A stretch of 64,000 nucleotides of DNA from Brassica napus (Eukaryota > Streptophyta > Magnoliopsida > Brassicales > Brassicaceae), in contig NC_063438.1 of NCBI RefSeq assembly GCF_020379485.1, forward strand, positions 496,001 to 560,000, in the 5' to 3' direction. The notes under the pieces were generated by a model. It made no database searches and had not been told where the DNA came from. It saw nothing but the letters and a program-made list of their open reading frames with translations. Every line of letters starts with the position of its first letter. Position 1 is the stretch's first letter. A program made the translations under genes and the position numbers. Below are positions 34,901 through 48,000 of the stretch, in pieces.

Positions 34901-37900
34901 AAATTTTGGTTTTGTTTTTATTGAATAATGTTTCTCATTTCATGAGAACTTATTTTTTGTTTTATGATTTCATTTATATGGTTTTCTTTATATCACTAAC
35001 TATGTTTATCTTTCGCTTGATTTTGAATGATCACGTTTGATGTTTTTTCTTATTTTTGAATCAATTTTACTTATGTTTTGGCTATTAAAATATGTACAAA
35101 TCATGTATTTTAAATTCGAAGAACCGATTTTATTTATGTTTTAGTTACAAAATAGGTACAAATCAGGTATTTTTAAACCGAAGAACCGATTGGGACCCGA
35201 ACCCGAAAGTACAATGGGTTATACCGGTTCTTTGAAGATTTACTAACCCCGACCCGAACCCGATAGAACCCGAACCGGTCCCGAACCGAACTTTTATATA
35301 ACCCGAATGGGATTGATTTTGATAAACCCGAAAAACCGAAACCCGAATGGATAAAACCGAAACCCGATTGGGACCCCGAATGCCCATGCCTAGACCAAAC
35401 ACTATAAAATCGCTATTTTCTAGGGAAAAGGAGACAACAAAAGTTCCAAACCTCTTATCATATGTTGGTGAAGGATGCAACTATGCATTAAAACAGATTT
35501 TTCATATTTTTGAATTTTTCTCAAAATCTGTGGACTAACCCCTAGGAAAATACTGATTTTTTTCGGTAAATGCTCTAATAATGAAGCATATAATCTTTGG
35601 GGTTGTTTTAAAGTTTCTAAAAACATTCTACATTTTTATTAATGTATATTAAACTCATTTTCATGGTACAAGGGCATCGTTTTAATTTTTTGTCACTTAA
35701 TTTAATAAAACTTCATAATACTCCCTAAATTGGTGGACTAACCACTATAAAATCGCTATTTTCTAGAAAAACGGAGACAAAATTGGTTCCAAACCTCTTT
35801 GACCTTCATAATATGTTGGTGAAGAATGCAACTATGCATTAAAACAGATTTTTCATATTTTTTGAATTTTTCTCAAAATCTATGGGCAACCCCTACGAAA
35901 ATACTGAATTTTTCGGTAAATGCTCTAATAATGAAGCATATGATCTTTGGGGTTGTTTTAAAATTTCTAAACACATTCTACATTTGCATTAATGTATATT
36001 AAACTCATTTTCATGGTACATGGACATCGTTTTAATTTTTTGTCAATTAATTTTGTAAAACTTCATAATACTCCCTAAATTGGTGGACTAACCACTATAA
36101 AATCGCTATTTTTTTGGGAAATGGAGACAAAAAAAGTTCGAAACCTCTTTGACCTTCATCATATGTTAGTGAAGGATGCAACTATGCATTAAACAGAATT
36201 TCATATTTTTGAATTTTTCTCAAATCTATGGGTTAACCCCTACGAAAATACTGAATTTTTCGGTAAATGTTCTAATAATGAAGCATATGATCTTTGGGGT
36301 TGTTTTAAAATTTCTAAACACATTCTACATTTGTATTAATGTATATTAAACTCATTTTCATGGTACATGGGCATCGTTTTAATTTTTGTCAATTAATTTA
36401 GTAAAACTTCATAATACTCCCTAAATTGGTGGACTAACCACTATAAAATCGCTATTTTTTTGGGAAATGGAGACAACAAAAGTTCGAAACCTCTTTGACC
36501 TTCATCATATGTTAGTGAAGGATGCAACTATGCATTAAACCAGAATTTTCATATTTTTGAATTTTTCTCCAAATCTATGGGTTAACCCCTACGAAAATAC
36601 TGAATTTTTCGGTAAATGTTCTAATAATGAAGCATATGATCTTTGGGGTTGTTTTAAAATTTCTAAACACATTCTACATTTGTATTAATGTATATTAAAC
36701 TCATTTTCAGGTACATGGGCATCGTTTTAATTTTTTGTCAATTAATTTAGTAAAACTTCATAATACTCCCTAAATTGGTGGACTAACCACTATAAAATCG
36801 CTTTTTTTTTGGGAAATGGAAACAACAAAAGTTCGAAACCTCTTTGACCTTCATCATATGTTAGTGAAGGATGCAACTATGCATTAAACCAGATTTTTCA
36901 TATTTTTGAATTTTTCTCAAAATCTATGGGCTAACCCCTACGAAAATACTGAATTTTTCGGTAAATTCTAATAATGAAGCATATGATCTTTGGGTTTGTT
37001 TTAAAATTTCTAAACACATTCTACATTTGTATTAATGTATATTAAACTCATTTTCATGGTACATGGGCATCGTTTTAATTTTTTGTCACTTAATTTAGTA
37101 AAACTTCATAATACTCCCTAAATTGGTGGACTAACCACTATAAAATCGCTATTCCTAGAAAAACGGAGACAAAAAATGGTTCCAAACCTCTTTGACCTTC
37201 ATCATATGTTGGTGAAGGATGCAACTATGCATTAAAACAGATTTTTCATATTTTTGAATTTTTCTCAAAATCTATGGGCTAACCCCTACGAAAATACTGA
37301 ATTTTTCGGTAAATGCTCTAATAATGAAGCATATGATCTTTGGGGTTGTTTTAAAATTTCTAAACACATTCTACATTTGTATTAATGTATATTAAACTCA
37401 TTTTCATGGTACATGGACATCGTTTTAATTTTTTGTCAATTAATTTAGTAAAACTTCATAATACTCCCTAAATTGGTGGACTAACCACTATAAAATCGCT
37501 ATTTTTTTGGGAAATGGAGACAACAAAAGTTCGAAACCTCTTTGATCTTCATCATATGTTAGTGAAGGATGCAACTATGCATTAAACCAGAATTTTCATA
37601 TTTTTGAATTTTTCTCAAAATCTATGGGCTAACCCCTACGAAAATACTGAATTTTTCGGTAAATGCTCTAATAATGAAGCATATAATCTTTGGGGTTGTT
37701 TTAAAATTTCTAAACACATTCTACATTTGTATTAATGTATATTAAACTCATTTTCATGGTACAAGGGCATCGTTTTAATTTTTTTGTCACTTAATTTAGT
37801 AAAACTTCATAATACTCCCTAAATTGGTGGACTAACCACTATAAAATCGCTATTTTCTAGAAAAACAGAGACAAAAATGATTCCAAACCTCTTTGATCTT

Positions 37901-40860
37901 CATCATATATTGGTGAAGGATGCAACTATGCATTAAAACAGATTTTTCATATTTTTGAATTTTTCTCAAAATCTATGGGCTAACCCCTACGAAAATACTG
38001 AATTTTTCGGTAAATGCTCTAATAATGAAGCATATAATCTTTGGGGTTGTTTTAAAATTTCTAAACACATTCTACATTTGTATTAATGTATATTAAACTC
38101 ATTTTCATGGTACAAGGGCATCGTTTTAATTTTTTGTCACTTAATTTAGTAAAACTTCATAATACTCCTTAAATTGGTGGACTAACCACCATAAAATCGC
38201 TATTCTCTAGAAAAACGGAGACAAAAATGGTTCCAAACCTCTTTGACCTTCATCATATGTTGGTGAAGGATGCAACTATGCATTAAAACAGATTTTTCAT
38301 ATTTTTGAATTTTTCTCAAAATCTATGGGCTAACCCCTACGAAAATACTGATTTTTTCGATAAATGCTCTAATAATGAAGCATATAATCTTTGGGGTTGT
38401 TTTAAAATTTCTAAACACATTCGAAATTTGTTTTAATGTATATTAAACTCATTTTCATGGTACAAGGGCATCGTTTTAATTTTTTGTCACTTAATTTAGT
38501 AAAACTTCATAATACTCCCTAAATTGGTGGACTAACCACTATAAAATCGCTATTTTCTAGAAAACGGAGACAAAATTGGTTCCAAACCTCTTTGACCTTC
38601 ATCATATGTTGGTGAAGAATGCAACTATGCATTAAAACAGATTTTTCATATTTTTGAATTTTTCTCAAAATCTATGGGCTAACCCCTACGAAAATACTGA
38701 ATTTTTCGGTAAATGCTCTAATAATGAAGCATATGATCTTTGGGGTTGTTTTAAAATTTCTAAACACATTCTACATTTGCATTAATGTATATTAAACTCG
38801 TTTTCATGGTACATGGACATCGTTTTAATTTTTTGTCAATTAATTTAGTAAAACTTCATAATACTCCCTAAATTGGTGGACTAACCACTATAAAATCGCT
38901 ATTTTTTTGGGAAATGGAGACAACAAAAGTTCGAAACCTCTTTGACCTTCATCATATGTTAGTGAAGGATGCAACTATGCATTAAACAGAATTTTCATAT
39001 TTTTGAATTTTTCTCCAAATCTATGGGCTAACCCCTACGAAAATACTGAATTTTTCGGTAAATGTTCTAATAATGAAGCATATGATCTTTGGGTTGTTTT
39101 AAAATTTCTAAACACATTCTACATTTGTATTAATGTATATTAAACTCATTTTCATGGTACATGGGCATCGTTTTAATTTTTTGTCAATTAATTTAGTAAA
39201 ACTTCATAATACTCCCTAAATTGGTGGACTAACCACTATAAAATCGCTATTTTTTGGGAAATGGAGACAACAAAAGTTCGAAACCTCTTTGACCTTCATC
39301 ATATGTTAGTGAAGGATGCAACTATGCATTAAACCAGAATTTTCATATTTTTGAATTTTTCTCAAAATCTATGGGCTAAACCCCTACGAAAATACTGAAT
39401 TTTTCGGTAAATGCTCTAATAATGAAGCATATAATCTTTGGGGTTGTTTTTAAAATTTCTAAACACATTCTACATTTGTATTAATGTATATTAAACTCAT
39501 TTTCATGGTACAAGGGCATCGTTTTAATTTTTTGTCACTTAATTTAGTAAAACTTTATAATACTCCCTAAATTGGTGGACTAACCACTATAAAATCGCTA
39601 TTTTTTAGAAAAACAGAGACAAAAATGATTCCAAACCTCTTTGATCTTCATCATATATTGGTGAAGGATGCAACTATGTATTAAAACAGATTTTTCATAT
39701 TTTTGAATTTTTCTCAAAATCTATGGGCTAACCCCTACGAAAATACTGAATTTTTCGGTAAATGCTCTAATAATGAAGCATATAATCTTTGGGTTGTTTT
39801 AAAATTTCTAAACACATTCTACATTTGTATTAATGTATATTAAACTCATTTTCATGGTACATGGCATCGTTTAATTTTTTTGTCATTAATTTAGTAAAAC
39901 TTCATAATACTCCTTAAATTGGTGGACTAACCACTATAAAAGCTATTCTCTAGAAAACGGAGACAAAATGGTTCCAAACCTCTTTGACCTTCATCATATG
40001 TTGGTGAAGGATGCAACTATGCATTAAACAGATTTTCATATTTTTGAATTTTTTCAAAATCTATGGGCTAACCCCTACGAAAATACTGAATTTTTCGATA
40101 AATGCTCTAATAATGAAGCATATGATCTTTGGGGTTGTTTTAAAATTTCTAACACATTCTATTTGTATTAATGTATATTAAACTCATTTTCATGGTACAA
40201 GGGCATCGTTTTAATTTTTTGTCACTTAATTTAGTAAAACTTCATAATACTCCCTAAATTGGTGGACTAACCACTATAAAATCGCTATTTTCTAGAAAAA
40301 CGGAGACAAAATTGGTTCCAAACCTCTTTGACCTTCATCATATGTTGGTGAAGAATGCAACTATGCATTAAAACAGATTTTTCATATTTTTAAATTTTTC
40401 TCAAAATCTCGGGCTAACCCCTACGAAAATACTGAATTTTTCGGTAAATGCTCTAATAATGAAGCATATGATCTTTGGGGTTGTTTTAAAATTTCTAAAC
40501 ACATTCTACATTTGTATTAATGTATATTAAACTCATTTTCATGGTACATGGGCATCGTTTTAATTTTTTGTCAATTAATTTGTAAACTTCATAATACTCC
40601 CTAATTGGTGGACTAACCACTATAAAATCGCTATTTTTTTGGGAAATGGAGAACAACAAAAGTTCGAAACCTCTTTGACCTTCATCATATGTTAGTGAAG
40701 GATGCAACTATGCATTAACCAGAATTTTCATATTTTTGAATTTTTCTCCAAAATCTATGAGCTAGCACCCCTACGAAAATACTGAATTTTCGGTACATGT
40801 TCTAATAATGAAGCATATGATCTTTGGGTTGTTTTAAATTTCTAAACACATCTACATTTG
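31901..40860. repeat. Satellite array, subfamily C, partly organised as a trimeric higher-order repeat
   Basis: Monomers of about 349 bp marked by TCTAATAATGAAGCATAT, CTTTGGGGTTG and GGTGGACTAACC. Between about 32100 and 36200 three monomer types recur in fixed order with a period of 1,043 bp. From about 36400 the order becomes irregular. A hAT element sits at 34561-35392. Open frames of 60-105 codons recur with the monomers and are artefacts of repetition. Confidence 0.93.
34561..35392. mobile_element. hAT-like non-autonomous element (832 bp) inserted in the satellite
   Basis: The ends are TAGGGCTGGG and CCCATGCCTA (TAGGCATGGG in reverse). A perfect 8-bp target duplication GACCAAAC flanks it (34553-34560 and 35393-35400). 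Just inside both ends the sequence is dense in CCGAACCCGA and ACCCGAAAC motifs that can fold on each other; the centre is AT-rich. It has no transposase frame. The same family ends at position 255. Confidence 0.92.
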
Positions 40861-41913
40861 TATTACATTTGCATTAATGTATATTAAAAATGTCACTCAT
40901 TTTCCAATGGAACTAAACCCATACTTAACCGCATTTTCAGTACCTTAGGAATTCTTTTAAAGTTAAAAAATATTTTTTGGTAATTAATTTAGTAAACGAT
41001 GCAAAACGTAATAAACTTTTTGACTAATTTTCATATGTTAAGGACTAGACGCTAATTAAGACAATACGACTTAGACTGGCCATATTTTGAACGACTACGT
41101 CTAAAACTACTGCATAATTTTCTACTAACTAAAACTTCATAATACGAAACACGACGTACGACTACATAATCTACAAATAAGTTCATAATACTTAAAACTG
41201 CTTGTAGTAATACTAAATACGACTAAACTAACATACTACTATTATAAAACTTACTACTACTCATAAACTCTTTACTTACTCTACAGTCATAATACTTAAC
41301 CTCCTAAACTATTTTTTGAATTGGACTAATACCCACGATAATTGGTGAACTAAAAAAAAAAATCGCTATTTTCTAGGGAAAGGAGGACCAAAATTTAAAA
41401 AATTCCAAACCTACTTATGAAACCTTTAATATCTGTCTTTAAGGATGCAATTAATTCCTTAACACATAAATTTTCATATTTTGAATTTTTCCCAAATCTA
41501 TGGGCTAACCCCTACGAAAATACTGAATTTTTCGGTAATGCTCTAATAATGAAGCATATGATCTTTGGGGTTGTTTTAAAATTTCTAAACAACATTCTAC
41601 ATTTGTATTAATGTATATTAAACTACATTGTAACAACAAGGGCATCGTAAACAACAATGTTCATTAATAAGTAAATAACCCAACCTCCTTTTCCTGCCAT
41701 TTGAGACACATTTTCAATCTTTAATTTTTTTGAATTAACTTCTTAAACACTTTCATAATCCCCCCTAAAATTTGGTGGACTAACCACTATAAATCGCTAT
41801 TTTTCTCTTTTTCTTTTTCTAGGGAAATAGGAAAAACAACAAAATTTCCACCAAACAATGCCTCTTTTGAACACTTCAATTATATGTTATTTAAGAAGGT
41901 ATGCAAACTAATG
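40861..41913. other. Scrambled satellite-like sequence beside the assembly gap
   Basis: Recognisable satellite words (ACTTCATAATAC, TATTAATGTATATTAA, TCGCTATTTTCTAGGG) survive, but phase, spacing and order are lost and unusual strings fill between them. Regular monomers stop at about 40860 and resume after the gap. This is most simply a low-quality contig end and not a biological feature. Confidence 0.7.
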
Positions 41914-42013
41914 NNNNNNNNNNNNNNNNNNNNNNNNNNNNNNNNNNNNNNNNNNNNNNNNNNNNNNNNNNNNNNNNNNNNNNNNNNNNNNNNNNNNNNN
42001 NNNNNNNNNNNNN
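41914..42013. other. Assembly gap (100 N)
   Basis: Exactly 100 N bases, a conventional placeholder for a gap of unknown size. The true array is therefore probably longer than shown. Confidence 0.99.
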
Positions 42014-45000
42014 TTCGGTAAATGCCACTATGAAGCATATAATCTTTGGGTTGTTTTAAAATTTCTAAACACATTCTACATTTGTATTAATGTATATAAA
42101 CTCATTTTCATGGTACATGGGCATCGTTTTAATTTTTGTCAATTAATTAGTAAACTTCATAATACTCCCTAAATTGGTGGACTAACCACTATAAAATCGC
42201 TATTTTCTAGAAAAACGGAGACAAAAATGGTTCCAAACCTCTTTGACCTTCATCATATGTTAGTGAAGGATGCAACTATGCATTAAAACAGATTTTTCAT
42301 ATTTTGAATTTTTCTCAAAATCTATGGGCTAACCCCTACGAAAATACTGAATTTTTCGGTAAATGCTCTAATAATGAAGCATATAATCGTTGGGGTTGTT
42401 TTAAAATTTCTAAACACATTCTACATTTGTATTAATGTATATTAAACTCATTTTAATGGTACATGGGCATCGTTTTAATTTTTTGTCAATTAATTTAGTA
42501 AAACTTCATAATACTTCCTAAATTGGTGGACTAACCACTATAAAATCGCTATTCTCTGGAAAAACGGAGACAAAAATGGTTCCAAACCTCTTTGACCTTC
42601 ATCATATGTTGGTGAAGGATGCAACTATACATTAAAACAGATTTTTCATATTTTGAATTTTTCTCAAAATCTATGGGTTAACCCCTACGAAAATACTGAA
42701 TTTTTCGGTAAATGCTCTAATAATGAAGCATATAATCTTTGGGGTTGTTTTAAAATTTCTAAACACATTCTACATTTGTATTAATGTATATTAAACTCAT
42801 TTTCATGGTACATGGGCATCGTTTTAATTTTTTGTCAATTAATTTAGTAAAACTTCATAATACTTCCTAAATTGGTGGACTAACCACTATAAAATCGCTA
42901 TTCTCTAGGAAAACGGAGACAAAAAGTTCCAACCTCTTTGACCTTCATCATATGTTAGTGAAGGATGCAACTATGCATTAAAACAGATTTTCATATTTTG
43001 AATTTTTCTCAAAATCTATGGGCTAACCCCTACGAAAATACTGAATTTTCGGTAAATGCTCTAATAATGAAGCATATGATCTTTGGGTTGTTTTAAAATT
43101 TCTAAACACATTCTACATTTGTATTAATGTATATTAAACTCATTTTCATGGTACATGGGCATCGTTTTAATTTTTGTCAATTAATTAGTAAAACTTCATA
43201 ATACTCCCTAAATTGGTGGACTAACCACTATAAAATCGCTATTTTCTAGGAAACGGAGACAACAAAAGTTCCAAACCTCTTTGACCTTCATCATATGTTA
43301 GTGAAGGATGCAACTATGCATTAAAACAGAATTTTCATATTTTTGAATTTTTCTCAAAATCTATGGGCTACCCTACGAAAATACTGAATTTTTTTTTAAA
43401 TGCTCTAATAATGAAGCATATGATCTTTGGGGTTATTTTAAAATTTCTAAACACATTCAACATTTGTATTAATGTATATTAACTCATTTTCATGGTACAT
43501 GAGCATCGTTTTAATTTTTTGTCAATTAATTTAGTAAAACTTCATAATACTCCCTAAATTGGTGGACTAACCACTATAAAATCGCTATTTTCTAGAAAAA
43601 CGGAGACAAAAAGGTTCCAAACCTCTTTGACCTTCATCATATGTTAGTGAAGGATGCAACTATGCATTAAAACAGATTTTCATATTTTTGAATTTTCTCA
43701 AAATCTATGGGCTAACCCCTACGAAAATACTGAATTTTTCGGTAAATGCTCTAATAATGAAGCATATGATCTTTGGGGTTGTTTTAAAATTTCTAAACAC
43801 ATTCTACATTGTATTAATGTATATTAAACTCATTTTCATGGTACATGGGCATCGTTTAATTTTTTGTCAATTAATTTAGTAAAACTTCATAATACTCCCT
43901 AAATTGGTGGACTAACCACTATAAAATCGCTATTCTCTAGAAAAACGGAGACAAAAAAGGTTCCAAACCTCTTTGACCTTCATCATATGTTAGTGAAGGA
44001 TGCAACTATGCATTAAAAAAGAATTTTTCATATTTTTGAATTTTTTCAAAATCTATGGGCTAACCCCTACGAAAATACTGAATTTTCGGTAAATGCTCTA
44101 ATAATGAAGCATATGATTTTTGGTGTTTTAAAATTTCTAAACACATTCTACATTTGTATTAATGTATATTAAACTCATTTTCATGGTACACATCTTAATT
44201 TTTGTTAGTAAAAACTTCATAATACTCCCTAAATTGGTGGACTAACCACTATAAAATCGCTATTCTCTAGAAAAACGGAGACAAAAAAGTTCCAAACCTC
44301 TTTGACCTTCATCATATGTTAGTGAAGGATGCAACTATGCATTAAAACAGATTTTTCATATTTTGAATTTTTCTCAAAATCTATGGGCTAACCCCTACGA
44401 AAATACTGAATTTTTCGGTAAATGCTCTAATAATGAAGCATATGATCTTTTGGGTTGTTTAAAATTTCTAAACACATTCTACATTTGTATTAATGTATAT
44501 TAAACTCATTTTCATGGTACATGGGCATCGTTTTAATTTTTGTCAATTAATTTAGTAAAACTTCATAATACCCCTAAATTGGGGACTAACCACTATAAAA
44601 TCGCTATTCTCTGGAAACGGAGACAACAAAAGTTCCAAACCTCTTTGACCTTCATCATATGTTAGTGAAGGATGCAACTATGCATTAAAACAGAATTTCA
44701 TATTTTTGAATTTTTCTCAAAATCTATGGGCTAACCCCTACGAAAATACTGAATTTTTGGTAAATGCTCTAATAATGAAGCATATGATTTGGGGTTGTTT
44801 TAAAATTTCTAAACACATTCTACATTTGTATTAATGTATATTAAACTCATTTTCATGGTACATGGCATCGTTTTAATTTTTTGTCAATTAATTTAGTAAA
44901 ACTTCATAATACTCCCTAAATTGGTGGACTAACCACTATAAAATCGCTATTTCTAGAAAAATGAGACAACAAAAGTTCCAAACCTCTTTGACCTTCATCA

Positions 45001-48000
45001 TATGTTAGTGAAGGATGCAACTATGCATTAAAACAGAATTTTCATATTTTGAATTTTTCTCAAAATCTATGGGCTAACCCCTACGAAAATACTGAATTTT
45101 CGGTAAATGCTCTAATAATGAAGCATATGATCTTTGGGGTTGTTTTAAAATTTCTAAACACATTCTACATTTGTATTAATGTATATTAAACTCATTTTCA
45201 TGGTACATGGCATCGTTTTAATTTTTTGTCAATTAATTTAGTAAAACTTCATAATACTCCCTAAATTGGTGGACTAACCACTATAAAATCGCTATTTTTA
45301 GGAAATGGAGACAACAAAAGTTCCAAACCTCTTTGACCTTCATCATATGTTAGTGAAGGATGCAACTATGCATTAAAACAGAATTTTCATATTTTTGAAT
45401 TTTTCTCAAAATCTATGGGCTAACCCTACGAAAATACTGAATTTTTCGGTAAATGCTCTAATAATGAAGCATATGATCTTTGGGGTTGTTTTAAAATTTC
45501 TAAACACATTCTACATTTGTATTAATGTATATTAAACTCATTTTCATGGTACATGGGCATCGTTTTAATTTTTTGTCAATTAATTAGTAAAACTTCATAA
45601 TACTCCCTAAATTGGTGGGACTAACCACTAAAAAATCTATTTCTAGAAAAACGGAGACAAAAATGGTTCCAAACTCTTTGACCTTCATCATATGTTAGGA
45701 AGGATGCAACTATGCATTAAAACAGATTTTCATATTTTTGAATTTTCTCAAAATCTATGGGCTAACCCCTACGAAAATACTGAATTTTTCGGTAAATGCT
45801 CTAATAATGAAGCATATGATCTTTGGGGTTGTTTTAAAATTTCTAAACACATTCTACATTTGTATTAATGTATATTAAACTCATTTTCATGGTACATGGG
45901 CATCGTTTTAATTTTTGTCAATTAATTAGTAAAACTTCATAATACTCCCTAAATTGGTGGACTAACCACTATAAAATCGCTATTTCTCTAAAAAAACGGA
46001 GACAAAAAAGGTTCCAAACCTCTTTGACCTTCATCATATGTTAGTGAAGGATGCAACTATGCATTAAAACAGATTTTTCATATTTTTGAATTTTTCTCAA
46101 AATCTATGGGCTAACCCCTACGAAAATACTGAATTTTTCGGTAAATGCTCTAATAATGAAGCATATGATCTTTGGGGTTGTTTTAAAATTTCTAAACACA
46201 TTCTACATTTGTATTAATGTATATTAAACTCATTTTCATGGTACAGGGCATCGTTTTAATTTTTGTCAATTAATTAGTAAAACTTCATAATACTCCCTAA
46301 ATTGGTGGACTAACCACTATAAAATCGCTATTTCTGGGAAATGGAGACAACAAAAGTTCCAAACCTCTTTGACCTTCATCATATGTTAGTGAAGGATGCA
46401 ACTATGCATTAAACCAGATTTTCATATTTTTGAATTTTTCTCAAAATCTATGGGCTAACCCCTACGAAAATACTGAATTTTTCGGTAAATGCTCTAATAA
46501 TGAAGCATATGATCTTTGGGGTTGTTTTAAAATTTCTAAACACATTCTACATTTGTATTAATGTATATTAAACTCATTTTAATGGTACATGGACATTGTT
46601 TTAATTTTTTGTCATTAATTTAGTAAAACTTCATAATACTCCCTAAATTGGTGGACTAACCACTATAAAATCGCTATTTTCTAGAAAAACGGAGACAAAA
46701 ATGGTTCCAAACCTCTTTGACCTTCATCATATGTTAGTGAAGGATGCAACTATGCATTAAAACAGATTTTCATATTTTGAATTTTTCTCAAATCTATGGG
46801 CTAACCCCTACGAAAATACTGAATTTTTGGTAAATGCTCTAATAATGAAGCATATGATCTTTGGGGTTGTTTTAAAATTTCTAAACACATTCTACATTTG
46901 TATTAATGTATATTAAACTCATTTTCATGGTACATGGGATCGTTTTAATTCTTTGTCAATTAAATTTGTAAAACTTCATAATACTCCCTAAATTGGTGGA
47001 CTAAGCACTATAAAATCGCTATTTTCTAGAAAAACGGAGACAAAAAGGTTCCAAACCTCTTTGACCTTCATCATATGTTAGTGAAGGATGCAACTATGCA
47101 TTAAAACAGATTTTCATATTTTGAATTTTTCTCAAAATCTATGGGCTAACCCCTACGAAAATACTGAATTTTTCGGTAAATGCTCTAATAATGAAGCATA
47201 TGATCTTTGGGGTTGTTTTAAAATTTCTAAACACATTCGACATTTGTATTAATGTATATTAAACCCATTTTCATGGTACATGGGCATCGTTTTAATTTTT
47301 GTCAATTAATTTAGTAAAACTTCATAATACTCCCTAAATTGGTGGACTAACCACTATAAAATCGCTATTTTAGGGAAACGGAGACAACAAAGTTCCAAAC
47401 CTCTTTGACCTTCATCATATGTTAGTGAAGGATGCAACTATGCATTAAAACAGATTTTTCATATTTTTGAATTTTTCTCAAAATCTATGGGCTAACCCCT
47501 ACGAAAATACTGAATTTTTCGGTAAATGCTCTAATAATGAAGCATATGATCTTTGGGGTTGTTTTAAAATTTCTAAACACATTCTACATTTGTATTAATG
47601 TATATTAAACTCATTTTCATGGTACATGGGCATCGTTTTAATTTTTGTCAATTAATTTAGTAAAACTTCATAATACTCCCTAAATGGTGGACTAACCACT
47701 ATAAAATCGCTATTTCTAGAAAAACGGAGACAAAAAGGTTCCAAACCTCTTTGACCTTCATCATATGTTAGTGAAGGATGCAACTATGCATTAAAACAGA
47801 TTTTTCATATTTTTGAATTTTTCTCAAAATCTATGGGCTAACCCCTACGAAAATACTGAATTTTTCGGTAAATGCTCTAATAATGAAGCATATGATCTTT
47901 GGGTTGTTTTAAAATTTCTAAACACATTCTACATTTGTATTAATGTATATTAAACTCATTTTCATGGTACATGGGCATCGTTTTAATTTTTGTCAATTAA

